The notes: generated by a model from the letters alone, not told the origin. A DNA stretch of 64,000 nt from Mallotus nudiflorus (GCA_947683625.1 CANTUR010000540.1:72001-136000); one strand, 5' to 3'. Counted from the stretch's first letter, positions 35,481-48,177 are shown. Numbers and translations are program-made.

Positions 35481-36980
35481 AAGAGCTCATTATGGCCTTA
35501 GCCTTCTCTTCTTCTACTTTATTGGTGTAACTTGATAATATGTAGAGATCCTATATTTTGTGATCTTTTTGTCAATTCTAGGCATATCCTCATAACTCCA
35601 AGCAAATACTTTTTATCTTCTTTTTAAGGTTTCTTTCATTTTTTTTCTCTTTCATTAAGAGTTAAATTAAAAGTAATCAGTATATTTTTATGGTTATCAC
35701 TTATGCCTAGATTAAATGATTCATTTTATGCAAAATTAATGTCAAATTTATGCATAAAATGATAATCATAAATAGAATAACTATTAGGAAACACATTTCA
35801 CAAATAACCAAAGTCAGATTTCATTACATTAACTTTTGAGAAAAACAAGTCATCATTTTCAAATAAGGTTGTAAATGAAACATCAAAATCATTACAAAAG
35901 ACATCCATAACATAATTCAAAAAATAAGTCTTGAAGTCTATCTCCTCTTCCTGATCATCAACATCCTTCAGCTCTATAACAGGAATGTCGTCCTCTAATT
36001 CTGGAGTCTGCACCAGTTCTTCCATTATTGCCCCCTTAACAACAACTTCTTTGACCCTATTCATATAGTCGATGAAAATCTCAAATCCAGGGACCAGCTT
36101 CCCAGCTAGCATTAGAGGTTCATGAGTTCTCTTATATGGATACCCATTATCTTCCATTATAAATTTCTCCTACAGTGTCCATTTTTTAGCTCCAATCTTC
36201 GAGCTTTTAGATTCCTAGTTCCCTACTCCATACTTTAAGATTGGTACTTTCCTACTTAATGAATTCCAATGGGCCATTTGATTCTTCCTCTATCCTAAGC
36301 CAGGCATAAAGTTTATGCTGCACATCATACTCATGACTTTTTTATCCAATTCATCCCTGTAAAGCACAAAGACCTTAAAGCTTAGACTATAGGAATTTCC
36401 TTAAAAGTCAGCTTTAAAGCAATAACAATAGCTTTAATTTTTGTTAAAATCATAACCACCTTCCCTTCGTGTGGAAACTTGATCTTTTGGTGCATAGTAG
36501 ATGGCACATCTCCTAGAGAATGAAACTAAGGCGTTCCTAATAGAATAGCAAAAATGATCGGGATGCTGATCACATAGAGATTAACCAAAGTCTCTATGGG
36601 TCCAATTTTCACCAAAGCTCAAAAATTCCCTTTAACAGCTCACTTCATATCATTGTATGCTTTGATAATCATATTAGATAGCTAAAGGTCCACCACAATG
36701 AGTCCAAGCTTAAGCAGAATCTTAAGGGGGAATACATTAATAGCGAAACCATTGTTTACCATTACACAACAAGTTAGGTTGCCTTTCATCTCAGCCTTGA
36801 TGAATAATGCCTTATAGTGCTCCTTTCCTTCTAATGGAAATTCATCGTTAGTGAACATAATAGCTCCTTTAGGACTTTCCATCAAAGAATTCACCATCTG
36901 CTAAGGAGAATAAGCTTTACGAATCTTTTTCTGGTCAAAGCTTAAACTAATGCCTCTAGATGGATTTTTGTATTCATGAG
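35481..36980 (-). pseudogene. protease and linker of element D
   Basis: 36,897-36,682: FTNDEFPLEGKEHYKALFIKA and MVNNGFAINVFPLKILLKLGL. The VDNGSAIN motif of E reads VNNGFAIN, so the catalytic Asp is lost. Downstream LGRPWF-like and G-patch-like stretches are broken (36,560-36,280). The acidic linker at 36,157-35,798 (MEDNGYPYKRTHEPLMLAGKL...) precedes RT. Confidence 0.8.
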
Positions 36981-38577
36981 TAATTCCTAAACACTAGCTA
37001 AGGACTTTTTTTTTCATTGGTTCTTCTCTTAACTCTTCTTTCTCTGTCTTCTTATTCTTAGTTTTAGTTTTAGCTTTAGACATTGGTTAGTCCTTATCCT
37101 TCCCCTTCCCCTTTTCAGTAACCTTCCCGACTGACTAGGTCTCTCTTTCCTCATCACTATCCACATATCATTCTATCCCCTTTCTTTATAAGAAATCTAG
37201 ATATCTAATAAACTAATAGACAATTCAATGGGTTATGGGCTTTGTGGCTCATGGTTAGGTTTTGATGAACTAGGTGTGGCATTAACAAAAGAATTTAGGA
37301 CTTATTCTTCTATTAAACTAGTGTTAATCTTGAGGATAGGTGCATTTGGTAGTAGGACATTTCTGTAGTTGGGTAAGGGATTATTTTAGGTGTTTGGTTT
37401 TTCTAGATTATGAGTTAGTGATTTTGTCTGAATTAATTAACTCTTGGATCTCATATTTTAGTTAAGCATAATTATCAGTGTCATGTCCAATGCTTGATGA
37501 AATTTACAGTAGAGTTTTAGGTTGACATTTGGTAAAGGTTGTCTCTAGGGTAAAGGCTATAGAGGATTCTTTTGCATTAGTTTTTCTAAAACTTTCAAAA
37601 GAGGCCTACCCAGTTTAAAGAACCTCTGGGGTTGCCTAATGACATTGATCCACACACTACTACTTGATCCACTCACTTCTTTACCCCCAAACCTTCCACT
37701 AAAGAATTTCTTTTTCTATGTCAAATTAATCTTTTTAAACCCCAAATCTATATAATTCCTTAAAATTTTGAATCTTGAGTCTCTTAGCTTCTTGGAAAGT
37801 AATGGAACATAACTTTTCATTATTATCATCAACTTATTAGATTCAGCAGGCCTGTGCCTTATCTGTGCTAGCTTCCCTCTCCATCTAATCAAGTAATCAA
37901 TAAAGGACTCATTAAATTTTTGTCTAGTATTTTATAAGTCCCGTAGAGACACCTCCATTTGAGAGTTCAAACTATATTATTTCACAAACACAGCACATAG
38001 TTCTTTCCAATCATTTTGCACATATGATTTTAAAGTATAGTACTAGTGGATTGGAGCACCCTCTAATGACACGGGAAATTGCTTGACTATTTAAGCCTTG
38101 GTCAGTCCAGTGGCCTTCATATAGGTCATATACTGTTTCAAATGCAAGTACATATCATAAGTTCTAGTATACTTCTTCATGTCAAGAAGCTTGAATTTCT
38201 AAGGAAGAGGGTCATCATCCTCATCTAAGTCGAGGTTGGCATAGTCCATTGGAGCATTAATTCCTTTCTCCTTCATCATCATTTGGACTTCAGCCATGGC
38301 CATGGTCATGTTCTTAGTCCAATAATTCTTTTCCATATTCTAAAAAATATCCACAATTTGCTGGACTATAGGTTCTGCCAATAAAGTTTCCTGATCATCC
38401 TCTATTTGTTGCCTTATAGAGTTTTCAACATCAATGTCAAATGATGATGGTTTTTATGCTAACTATTTTTGTCTAGCTTATCTTATCATTTCTACTATCA
38501 TTTCTTGCATGATTGTCCAAGTTTATTCGGCTATTTATGCTTTCAACTGTTCCTTGAAGGCATAAAAACTTGCCATT
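36981..38577 (-). pseudogene. gag of element D
   Basis: Starts near 38,577 with MASFYAFKEQLKA, matching MAEFDAEAFKEQLKA of element E (54,391). It continues broken through the same order of motifs (FVQYYSLN-like core near 38,000, then FKRLISN/zinc-knuckle region near 37,500-37,300). Many stops; no long frame. Confidence 0.65.
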
Positions 38578-39381
38578 GTTGTTCCTTTAGAAACTCTAAC
38601 TATGCAACCAATGTTAGATTGTGTCCAAATAGAAGACAGATGTGAATCTATATCTGTAACCACCACAGGTTAGAATCATGCATGACGTGTTTGCATGGAA
38701 TGCATATTTATTTTATTATTTAAAGAAAGAAAAAAACACATACTTTATTTACACATAACAAAGAAAACAAATACAAAGCTTTCAAGTGATAATCTCCACC
38801 CTTATTTATCCTACGTGCGTGTTTAATGGCGAGTTTCTTATCCTAGGATTTTTGGCTTGGGTTTTGATTATCAATGGGGGACAATAAAACTGACGTATGT
38901 AAGACAACTCTTAAGATAGAGCAAACAAGTAGTAATTCCTTTGAATAAATCCAAAGTCCATTTTAATAGGCCATAGTAGGCATTAAAGGCCCATCTTGAC
39001 ATGGTCCGTTTACAATGGGCTTAGGCCTTATTTCAAGGATTACTATATGGCATAAAGCACACACATCTAAAAAAAACCTTAGGGAAATTACTAAGTCATT
39101 ACATGAGCTGAGTTTTGGGTAACAAGTTTCAGCTCTCACAATGATATACCTTGGTTAAGTCTCCTTAATTAAGGGTTTATATAATGTGGATAAGTACATG
39201 CTATGAGTGATAATAATCAAATACTCCACCACCAAGTTTGAGTGAAACACAAGCAGCAAAATAATACCATCAGGTTATTTGGGATTGAGTGCTCATTGTG
39301 TGGAAATGTGTAATGCATGCAAAAGAAATAAAAGAATAATTAAAAATGATAAAATACAAAACACTAGAATCAATTTCTCTA
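38578..39381 (-). other. 5' leader of element D
   Basis: About 800 bp between PBS and gag start, matching the leader of element E (53,545-54,390) in inverted orientation, e.g. GTTTGAGTGAAACAC near 39,235. No ORF. Confidence 0.7.
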
Positions 39382-39399
39382 TCCCTAGTGGAGTTGCCA
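39382..39399 (-). promoter_or_regulatory. primer binding site of element D (tRNA-Arg type)
   Basis: Minus-strand TGGCAACTCCACTAGGGA, equal to that of element E except A for G at base 5 (CG to CA). Complementary to the 3' end of a plant tRNA-Arg (TGGCGACTCCACTGGGG), recalled from tRNA knowledge. Confidence 0.75.
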
Positions 39400-39981
39400 C
39401 TATAGGCAATGGGGTTTAGCTCACGCCCAAGTGTTTTGCGACCACAACACTGTGTGGACTTAGGGCCTACTAGGAAATATAAAATAGACATGTAGTGTAA
39501 ATCGGAGATGGAGTCCCCACCCCGATCAGACCCGAGACACACTATACAGTAACTAGATTTCATAGAGGTTCCTAAAAGCTGTCCTTAGAGAAAGGGTTCA
39601 AAAACTGGGTATCGGCTTTTAAGATACCCACCCAACCTTGTGGTTAACCTCAATGCATGTTTTGTATTTTATTACCTTTAATTAGTTAATTATTTTCTCA
39701 TTTACATGCGAATTGCAGTTGCCTCCAAATAATTTTTGAATTTTACAATTAAATCCAAGTTTGCATTAAATTCCAATTACATGCAAATCAAGTGTAGTTC
39801 ATAATATTTGTCATAAATAATACAAAACATTCATAAAAATAAAGATAAATAAATAAGTACACATGTAAAAAAATGAGGGAGGAGAAAGGAGTTATAACCT
39901 TTGACCATGCAATAACAATAACAATAAAAAAATAACTATAAAAAGAATAATGAAAGTAAATAAATAGATTCAAGAACTAAT

Positions 39982-40446
39982 TGTCATGACCTAAACCAGG
40001 GAGTTATGATCGGCACTAGGGAATGAGAATTCTTTCGAATCCAGAACCTGTAGCAAGCCTTAGAAATAAAAAGCATGCAATAGATAAATAAAAATACAGC
40101 AGAATTAAAATTTAATTCGATATATAAAAATAAAAATAAATACTTGAATGTCATTTCATAAAATAAAAATATATTTTCATATAATATTCAGAGACAGGTC
40201 TCACACTAAAATAACATTCTGCTAATACAGCACATTACTACTGTAGTAGTCTAAAATACAATAAAAGTTTAGATAAATAATTTACATAATCTAGTTGGGG
40301 CTGAAGAAGTCCGGTATAGAGGTTTACTACTGAGGTCTGATGATGAGGAATCTTTTAAAAAAATTATTGAGGGGAGTTAGACCTTACTAAGTGAATTATT
40401 ATAATATATATACATATAATCTTAAACATATACCAGTTAGGCTTCA

Positions 40447-40517
<71 letters not shown>

Positions 40518-42773
40518 TTTCACACATATGCTAAAATTCATTTTATATATATAATAGATGCAAAAAATTATTTTAATTAAAGGACTAGAGCAGAACCCTA
40601 ATAGTTCACAACCTCGATCATAATAATTAAAGCCAAAAGGCTTAATCAAAACTCCAAGTATTAATTTTTTTCCAACTTAAGGTAATATACTAGCCCCGAG
40701 CACACTAGGTCAACCGAGGTTTTGCAATCTCCCTACTGGCATGACTGGCCCCGAATACACTCGGTCAACCAAAGATCCACAGTTAGCCTTTCCCAAAACC
40801 AATATCTGAATAATAATATCAGATTCTCAACCTAATTCTATTGTACTATTGTGCAACAATCCTAGCGTAGCCCACTAGGTAGCACGTTCTACTACTATCC
40901 TTCAAATTATTCTTATAATTATGGAAAATAGTAAAATGCATAATTAAAATACAAGTGGTATTCATTTAAAAAGGATATACTACTTATGTACTAAACGTAT
41001 ACCATAAATATACCAAAAATATGCTAAATGCATATATTGAATATATGACAAATATACTGAAAATATATATACTAAAACATGCTAATGTATATATGTCATA
41101 TATATACAAATTATATACTAAAAAAGATATGAAGTAAAATGTCACATATACCAAAAATATACCTAAAGTATACTAATAATATACTTCTTCATTTAATGTA
41201 ATAATTCATATCAAAACATAATAAAAATATGGATTCTCAAAATGCATGTATTCTATGTACAATGTATATATAAAATAATAACTCATAAGTTTGCACTCCT
41301 CGAGATTGGCACGACGGGCTAGTCCGATAGGTCTCGGTCTCGATGCAGTTAGAAAATAAATAATAAGAATAATCAGAATAAATTTCTAACTTATACTTCT
41401 AAGAATTCTAAAGGATACTCGATTTAGGAATTCAAAACTCAAACAAACACAGGAATTCAGGATCGATCCGATATCACGTTTAACGAAAATTTTACAAAAA
41501 AATCGATAGAACCTTCTTTGTAAAACAGACATCTCTCTACTGATAGTAGAGCCGACCCTACAAGGAAAACACACTTCTAATTACCACAAAACTCAACACC
41601 TCGAATTGGGACTCCGAACTGCACAAATTCCCAACCAAGGTTCATAATTCACCAAAATCAGTATAATATAATAAATATATAAAAAAAACATTAAATTCCA
41701 TAAAATACCAAAATATAATACATTTAAACATTAAATCACTAAATATGATTATTTTCACAACAATTAAATAAAAATCTCAAATAATAATATAATATTAATA
41801 AAAATCGAATTTTTCCATAATTCCTCATAAAATAGTAAAATTCTCTTTTATATACTTAAATAACTTAATTATATGATAAAAGGAATTAAAAACCAATTTA
41901 ATCACTAAAATAGTAAATAATATATTATTTGAGTATAATTTTTAAAAATTAGTATTAATTAGTTAAAAATAGTAAATAATTTATAAAAATCATTTAAATA
42001 CCCTATATAATTTTAAAATCATTTAAAACATATTATTTAACTATAATTTCAACAAAAATACACAATTAACCTATATATACAAAATTCACATAATATAAAA
42101 ATATGCTAAAAAATTATATAAATTCACTAAAAATTATTTTAATATTTCTAAAATTATTAAATCAATTTAATAACACTAATTTAACTAATTTTTCATTAAA
42201 AATAATTAATTAACATAATTATCAAAAATTCAATATTTTAATATTAAAATAATAAAAAAATACCCACAATTCAAATTAATTCAAAGGAATAAACTAAAAA
42301 TATATTTGAGTAGATTGAGCTATACACACATATATTCTCAAAGAGAAAATTCATGAATTAAAGTCAATCATTAAAAAAAAAAAATTCGAAACCCTAATGT
42401 CACCTAAACTAAACTTGGACATAACTTAAAATCTAGAGAGTTTAAGCTTAAAAGGAGCTTAGATATGGACTCACTGATCCAAGAGGAGTCGATCAACACT
42501 GGAATAAGGAGCTAAAGTGACTGAAAAATGGCAGTCTCATGGTCACCTTCGACTTCAATGGCTTCGGCGTGCTTCAGGCGATACTCAAGTGACGGTAAGG
42601 ATGAGAGGAAGAAGAAAAGATTATGGTGGTGATGGTTGGTTGCTTGGGGCTGCTGGTTGGTTGTTGTATGACACAGGATGAAGAAAGAAAATAAGCAAGG
42701 AAAAGGAAAAAAATGAAAATGGAAGGGAAGGATGGGTGGTTGACCACGTAAGGTACTTTTGACCAGCTTTTAT

Positions 42774-42807
<34 letters not shown>

Positions 42808-43049
42808 TAAACACACAACCATACAATAATAATAACATTAACCCTAATTAAATAATAATAACAATATAAATAATAATACTATTTAAAATAATAGTAATGA
42901 TAATAACTTTAATATATTTAAATAATATAACTCTTAAATAAACATTTTACGTAAATAAAATTTTTAGAATAAAATAAATAAATAATATTCACAAATAATA
43001 ATAATAATATATAAATAAAATTTAAAATTTTAAATATAGGGTCATTACA
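39982..43049 (-). mobile_element. Solo LTR F, Tekay-type, 3068 bp
   Basis: Related to the LTRs of element C: own start TGTAATGACCC (43,049), own end GGTCATGACA (39,982), with the shared GAGAATTCTTTCGAATCCAG block near the end. Flanked by perfect 5-bp duplications CTAAT (39,977-39,981 and 43,050-43,054). No internal region, so it formed by LTR-LTR recombination. Contains (TA)n/(AC)n at 40,448-40,517 and (TA)n at 42,774-42,797. Confidence 0.93.
40448..40517. repeat. TA/AC compound microsatellite
   Basis: TA repeat 40,448-40,500 passing straight into AC repeat 40,501-40,517, within solo LTR F. The minus-strand frames over it (VCVYIYIYI...) are artefacts. Confidence 0.95.
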
Positions 43050-44295
43050 CTAATTAAGGAATAAAATTTGATAATTAAAATCATCCTTAAGTTCTTGTAA
43101 CAAACAAAATATTATTCCCTCATAAATATACAAACCTACAAATGAAAACCACCATGTCAGTTCATAACAAATATGATATGCTACAAAATAATAAAATTAT
43201 GCAAAGAAATACTACATTAAACAAAACATTATGATAATTGTACAAAAATTGAAGTACAACAATATAATAATGCATAAAGGAACACAAATCATATAAGATA
43301 AACATAAGACATTAAAATTAAGTTACGCATGACTTTGACAATATGGCACACCTCTTTAATGAGGCGTCGCTTAAACCTAAAAGGGTGATGCTTCTTTGAA
43401 GAGACGTTGCCTAACTAATAGACACAACGATGAATTTAAAAAATTCCTTAAATCTGAAGTGAATTAAAATCAAATGAAAATAACTAAGACTTATACTGTT
43501 ATTTATAAGTTTAAAAGATCATGCCACAAATATAACAATAGAATAAACAATAAGGCTTAAAGATCAAATGAAAATGAACAAGGAGTTCATGGAAATAAAA
43601 ACATAAATGGTTAAGAGTGGGCATTCTTATTGCTTAGCATTGGTTTGATGCGTCTAACTTAGTCCTCAGAGATAAGTTTTTTATTCCAATCCTCTATTAA
43701 ATACAAGAACTCCATTTTCCTTCCTTGAGAATGAACTTCTTCCCTAAACTCCTCTTCTTTTTTCCTTTTTTCTTCTTTCCAAATCTTCTCCTCCTCTTTT
43801 TCTTTTTGTTGTCTCTTTTTTTCTAAAAACCAACTCTCCTTTTCTTAGTCTTCTCCTCTCATGCCCTTTTTTTTAGTCCCTATGCCTTGACAAGACATCC
43901 CTTTTTTTTCCTTTTATTATGTGCACACCTTTTTTAGTAAGCTTTCCTGACCCTAAAACCACATATTCACGTTTAGGGTTTCATATCAGTTATGTGTGGG
44001 TCTATTCAGTTGTCCACCACTATCAATTCTTTAATTAATGTATGTTCAAGTGGACTGTAAAGAGGCGATGCCTCTTTGGTCAGGCGTTGCCTCTTCGGCC
44101 CTGATTCGAGGGTTTGGCTTTTGGGCCAAAGGTGAGCTTATAGGCTGCTTAAGCTTTGTCCTGAATTTTGGTGGGTTTAGGCTACTTGGCTTTTAGGTCC
44201 ATTCTTAAAAAAGATTTCAATCTTTTTTGCATTCAAGATTCGCATTATTTATTCACTGGGCTTTCATTACAAGTCGATCAAACTGAGTGTCCACA

Positions 44296-44964
44296 GTAAT
44301 TTATTATATTCTTTATGAATTTTTTATTTAAACATAACAATCTTTCAATATTTTGGTGTTAATATATTTCATAATTATTTTACAAAATTTATTAATTTTA
44401 ATTTTAATTATTTGCTTCTTAAACTTAATTTACTAAGACTTATAAAATTATGTTATCTAATTTGATTTATATTAGATAAAATATAAGTAGATCTAATTAA
44501 AATAAAAAATATATATTTTTAGCAAAATTACTACTAAAATTTTAATTAATTTAATTTTTCTTAGAGATAAAACAAAAGTTAACCTAATTAAAATAGAAAA
44601 AATATTTTCAATTAAATTAGAATTAAATTTTAATTAATTTAATTTAATTTTTATTATAGATAAAATAGAAATTAACGTAATTAGAACTTTCAATTAAATT
44701 AAAATTACATTTTAATTAATTTAATTTGATTTTTATTAGTAAATAATTAAATTATCTAATTTTTATATAATAATGAGTGAAGATTTTTTTATAATTTTAA
44801 GTGTCCCTTTCATGTGTGTATATATATATATATATATATGCTAAGAAAAAATTATTATATAAAAAACATTATTATTGTGGATATTCATTTTTATTAGGCT
44901 TTTAATGAATAAAAAATGATCAACAAAAATTTTGTTAAGAAAATTAATAACCAGGCTCAAACGT
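44296..44964. repeat. AT-rich region upstream of RTF2 with three tandem units
   Basis: About 90-bp units at 44,470-44,562, 44,563-44,656 and 44,657-44,738, each with AGATAAAA, AATTAAAAT and TTTTAATTAATTTAATTT. A (TA)n lies at 44,819-44,839. No ORF. It fills the space between element D and the RTF2 promoter. Confidence 0.7.
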
Positions 44965-45164
44965 CGTCGTTTAAGTAAGAAGAAATAGCTGGCTCAGATC
45001 AATTCGTCGTTAACAAGGTCGGTGAACCCTGCGATTGCATAACCTTATTTTGGTCTTCAGGTCTGTTTCGCTTTCTTTCTTTACAATTCAAAATCCCAAA
45101 ATCAATAACCTAAAATTCAACAATTTCACCAGTCAATCTTCCGATCTAATCAAATCCCACAAAA
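44957..45164 (+). promoter_or_regulatory. putative RTF2 promoter and 5' leader
   Basis: AAACGTCGTCGTTT at 44,959-44,972 (near-palindrome close to the AAACGACGTCGTTT type seen at many plant gene starts) lies about 200 bp before the ATG. The sequence then changes to CT-rich leader (TCGCTTTCTTTCTTTAC). No clear TATA box. The transcription start is not defined. Confidence 0.4.
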
Positions 45165-46280
45165 ATGCATCAAAAAACCCAACAAATCTTCCTTCAATTC
45201 CCCAACTCAAATCTAAAAGCCCTAACCCTAGATTCCACTCAGGCCCTAACTCTACACAGCCTCAAGCTTTCTTTTTTCCCCAATACTTATCAACATCTCT
45301 CGTCTTTCTACTTCACTCTCAATGGAAAACGCCTCCCCGATTCAACCCATATTCCAAATCCCCAAATTACCCCTCTTTCCACATTAATTTTACACTCCCG
45401 CCTCCCCGGTGGCGGTGGCGATGGCGGTGCTACTGGGGCTGAGTCACGCGACTGCTACCTCAACATGTATGCTGAGAAAAAGCCTGATAAAGTCGACCCA
45501 AATGAGCAGAGACTTTCTAAATGGCTTAATTGTGCTCTTTCTAATGAGCCCTTGATGCAGCCTTGTGTAATTGATAGGCTTGGTAATATATTTAATAAGG
45601 AAGCATTGGTTGAGGCTTTGATCGGCAAAAAATTACCCAAGGAGTTTGGTTATATAAAGGGTTTGAAGGATATGATCAATATTAAGTTAGAGCCAATTCC
45701 TGGTGAAAAGGAGGAGTTATATAATGCTAAGTTTCATTGTCCGATATCGGGATTAGAGTTCAATGGGAAGTATAAATTTTTTGCTTTGAAGAATTGTGGT
45801 CATGTTTTGAGCGCTAGGGCATTGAAAGAAGTGAAATCGTCTGCGTGTTTGGTTTGTTATAAGGAATTCGAGGAGTTTGATAAGATTGTGATTAATGGAA
45901 GTGACGAAGAGGTGGCAGTACTTAGGAAGAGAATGGAGGAGGAGAGATTGAAAATTAAGGATAAGAAGATAAAGAAGGTAAAAAATGGGGAAGTGGCTGT
46001 TAATGGGGAGAGTTATGTGGATTTGAATTCGTCGCGATTGATAGGTAAAAAACATTCTATTTCTGCTGATGTTAAGGGGGTTGAGAAGGTTGTTGGTAAA
46101 GTTGAAGGGAACGGGATGGTTGAGAAGGTGAAAGGGGCAGCTGCGAAGCGGTTTAAGGCATCTGATATGGTACCTGCTAATGCTACTAAAGAAGTTTATG
46201 CATCAATCTTTACTTCTTCAAAGAAGTCAGATTTCAAGGAGACATATATGTGTAGGTCACTCCCACTTGGTAGGAACTGA
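45165..46280 (+). CDS. RTF2: RTF2 homologue (replication termination factor 2-like)
   Basis: Uninterrupted 371-codon frame without need of introns, ending TGA at 46,278. Residues 7-59 (QIFLQFPN...YFTLNGKRLPD) form the ubiquitin-like N-terminal part typical of plant RTF2. A Gly-rich stretch (81-92) follows. Residues about 96-250 carry the Rtf2 core with the two RING-like halves: LNCALSNEPLMQPCVIDRLG (121-140) and HCPISGLEFN...KNCGHVLSARAL...SSACLVCYKEF (191-235). A Lys/Glu-rich helix (251-275) and the conserved C-terminus (KRFKASDMVPANATKEVYASIF, 329-350) end it. The start at 45,165 is chosen because the ubiquitin-like part follows at once. RTF2 acts in nuclear replication-fork processing and, in plants, pre-mRNA splicing. 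It is the only gene in the window that looks intact. Confidence 0.95.
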   Translation: MHQKTQQIFLQFPNSNLKALTLDSTQALTLHSLKLSFFPNTYQHLSSFYFTLNGKRLPDSTHIPNPQITPLSTLILHSRLPGGGGDGGATGAESRDCYLNMYAEKKPDKVDPNEQRLSKWLNCALSNEPLMQPCVIDRLGNIFNKEALVEALIGKKLPKEFGYIKGLKDMINIKLEPIPGEKEELYNAKFHCPISGLEFNGKYKFFALKNCGHVLSARALKEVKSSACLVCYKEFEEFDKIVINGSDEEVAVLRKRMEEERLKIKDKKIKKVKNGEVAVNGESYVDLNSSRLIGKKHSISADVKGVEKVVGKVEGNGMVEKVKGAAAKRFKASDMVPANATKEVYASIFTSSKKSDFKETYMCRSLPLGRN

Positions 46281-46590
46281 TTATTTGAAGGCTTATGAGT
46301 GAATAGTTTTGTCCCTATGAGGTGGCACTTTTCATTCTTCCTTGTAATTTACAGTTAATTATTTGCATTAGGAAGCACTGATGATTTGGGGCCAGTAAAT
46401 CCTTGTGTTATGCAGTTGTTGTGCTGCTGAATCAACTTTACTTTGTATAATTGTGCTTTTCTATCTCAATACATGGCAATTTCTCAGTCCTGATTATACT
46501 CATTTTATGTTGAAGTTTTGTTTTTTTTTTTTTTTTTTTTTTTCACTGTGCTAATTTTCAGTTACTTGTATTTTGAAAGAGGCAAAAAAA

Positions 46591-46701
46591 TAGAAAGTAG
46601 AAGTTTACAGGTACAAATTTGGATAACATAGAAAGTAGAAGTTTACAGGTACAAATTTGGATGACATAGAAAGTAGAAGTTTACAGGTGCAAATTTGGAT
46701 A
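46591..46701 (+). repeat. three near-identical 37-38-bp units
   Basis: Units start at 46,591, 46,628 and 46,666 with TAGAAAGTAGAAGTTTACAG followed by GTRCAAATTTGGAT. They differ by only one or two bases, so the repeat is recent. It lies 310 bp past the RTF2 stop, possibly within the 3' UTR or just outside. Confidence 0.9.
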
Positions 46702-48017
46702 GCTTCTGTGATATATTTTTCCCTTTTGCTGATGTTTGAGATCCTGGTCTATGATGTGTTTTCCTCAGGTGTAATTGTTTTACATATATGAGATGTCCTA
46801 CAATTATTGTTTTCATTAATGTATGTTTACTTGAAAAAAGTTGAATGAGAATAGATAAATCTTTACTTGATGCCTTATGAATTGTTATTCCTTATGTATC
46901 ATTTGTGAACGCTTCCAACTTGCTATAAACTTAATTTCCCAAACATTACAAAGCCAGGTGCTTAATTTACACACCATGAAATTATTTGTTCTCTTTCTAG
47001 TGTGGTTGATGCTTTTCTGACTCAGGTTTCTGAACTTCTTTGTGAGTGACGCGCACACCACTAAAAGGGAAACAAATTAAATTCCTTCCTCGCAGTTATG
47101 TGAAACCAATCCGTAGATCATTTTCAGTTGTAATTCGACAATATGAGTAGCTTAAAGGCTGCTGTAGTCATAAGTTCTTTTACTCTGTTGCTCTATTGTT
47201 CAATCTACATGGTTTCTTTGGTCATAAAGATTTGCTATCTTGTTGAAATTGGAATGAACCCATCTGGCAGTTGAATCCTTCATATGATTTGATTTATAGA
47301 TTGACATTGTTAATTTCAAGTTGGCCCAACTTACTAAAGGTCCTAGTTAATGAAGAATCTGGATAGCTTGTGAACATCATAAAATAGTTTGCAACCATTG
47401 TTTGGTTCAATGGTAAAACTAGTGAGTTTGCAACCATGAGTGTACTGTTTTGCATCTCTGGGGCTCTGCTTTGTGTAAAATGCTGCATTTCAGGATTATC
47501 TCTAAATTCTCCCTCTCATGCACCATTAGGTACCATAACTGGATAGCATTCTTTTTCAGAAATTATGTCTATGTTGCAAAACATTTTGATTCAGTGGACA
47601 TATTTTAGCTATTTACTGTGAAATACTTTGCTTGCTGAACTTTCAGAAATACACACCCATACTTCTGTATTTTGGGTACAGTACTCAAAATGTAAAAATA
47701 TATCTCACACTTATTTATGGAACATGTTTCCTCAAGCGGCAAGATCTCTTCTACTTTTCCTTTGCTTTTATTTATCCTGCACCGGAAGCAACTCTTTTTA
47801 CGAACGATATGTGCTTTATAATTTATGAATGGAATGAGATTGTGAATTAAGTTTTATAGGCATTACTTATAACTTTATCCCTCCAAGGTGTATTTGCCTA
47901 TGTGCACCTTCCAGTTAATGATGGTGACTTTGGATAATACATGGCTTGAAATGCATGGCTTGGGTATTAGCTTATGTAAAACTAAATCTAAGTGTGTAAC
48001 TAGTGCAAAATTGCCAA

Positions 48018-48048
48018 TCATGAAGATGAATACATGATCAGTGAGAAG
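48018..48048 (+). pseudogene. second remnant of the TRAPPC5 exon encoding HEDEYMISEK
   Basis: CATGAAGATGAATACATGAT repeats the piece at 48,209-48,230. The flanks (47,945-48,050 and 48,093-48,250) also match, e.g. TTGAAATGCATGG and GGTATTAGCTTATGTAA. Copy one lacks the part encoding VADSLEKG. A local 160-bp duplication within the pseudogene. Confidence 0.7.
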
Positions 48049-48177
48049 AAACTTGAAATGCTTGTGCTGTGCCTTTTTTGATTTCGTATGTGTAGACTTG
48101 AAATGCATGGGTTGGATATTAGCTTATGTAATACTCGATTTAATTGCATAACTAGTGCAAATTTGTTACCAAATTAG

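Larger units (their letters stand above)
32422..44295 (-). mobile_element. Element D: degenerate Tat-lineage retrotransposon (LTR family 2)
   Basis: Minus orientation. 5' LTR 39,401-44,295 (split by solo LTR F), PBS 39,382-39,399, gag, protease, RT, RNase H, second RNase H and integrase down to 32,422, where element B begins. The last bases match the B sequence just after integrase (GTTAGTTGGAAAACTT), so B inserted in D's 3' region and the remainder is left of the window. It is the most decayed Tat copy here: catalytic residues are lost in protease, second RNase H and integrase. Confidence 0.88.
39401..44295 (-). mobile_element. 5' LTR of element D (LTR family 2), split by solo LTR F
   Basis: In own orientation starts TGTGGACACT at 44,295 and ends TGCCTATA at 39,401; net length about 1.82 kb after removing F and one TSD. 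Carries GAGGC palindromes (GAGGCGATGCCTC at 44,062-44,074, a partner at 44,082-44,094, and more at 43,351-43,426). The LTR start faces the gene island. Confidence 0.9.
46281..48177. other. RTF2 downstream region
   Basis: Non-coding. Holds a (T)23 tract at 46,521-46,543, a minisatellite at 46,591-46,701 and, near 47,030-47,045, TTCTGAACTTCTTTGTGAG, which resembles the TRAPPC5 exon piece SELLC at 50,050 but is too short to prove. No tRNA or other ORF is convincing. Confidence 0.5.

Noticed and set aside
40437..40649. Frame with CVYIYIYIYI repeats (also 29,000-29,370 and 42,570-42,820)
   Set aside because: Translation of TA/AC microsatellites inside LTRs.
47380..47500. GGTTCAATGGTAAAACTAGTGAG, looking like a tRNA or SINE A box
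   Set aside because: No B box at the expected distance and no cloverleaf could be drawn.
47632..47850. 72-codon frame downstream of RTF2 as a small gene
   Set aside because: No recognisable motif, AT-rich codons, overlapping frame on the same strand of equal length, and no splice or leader signals.
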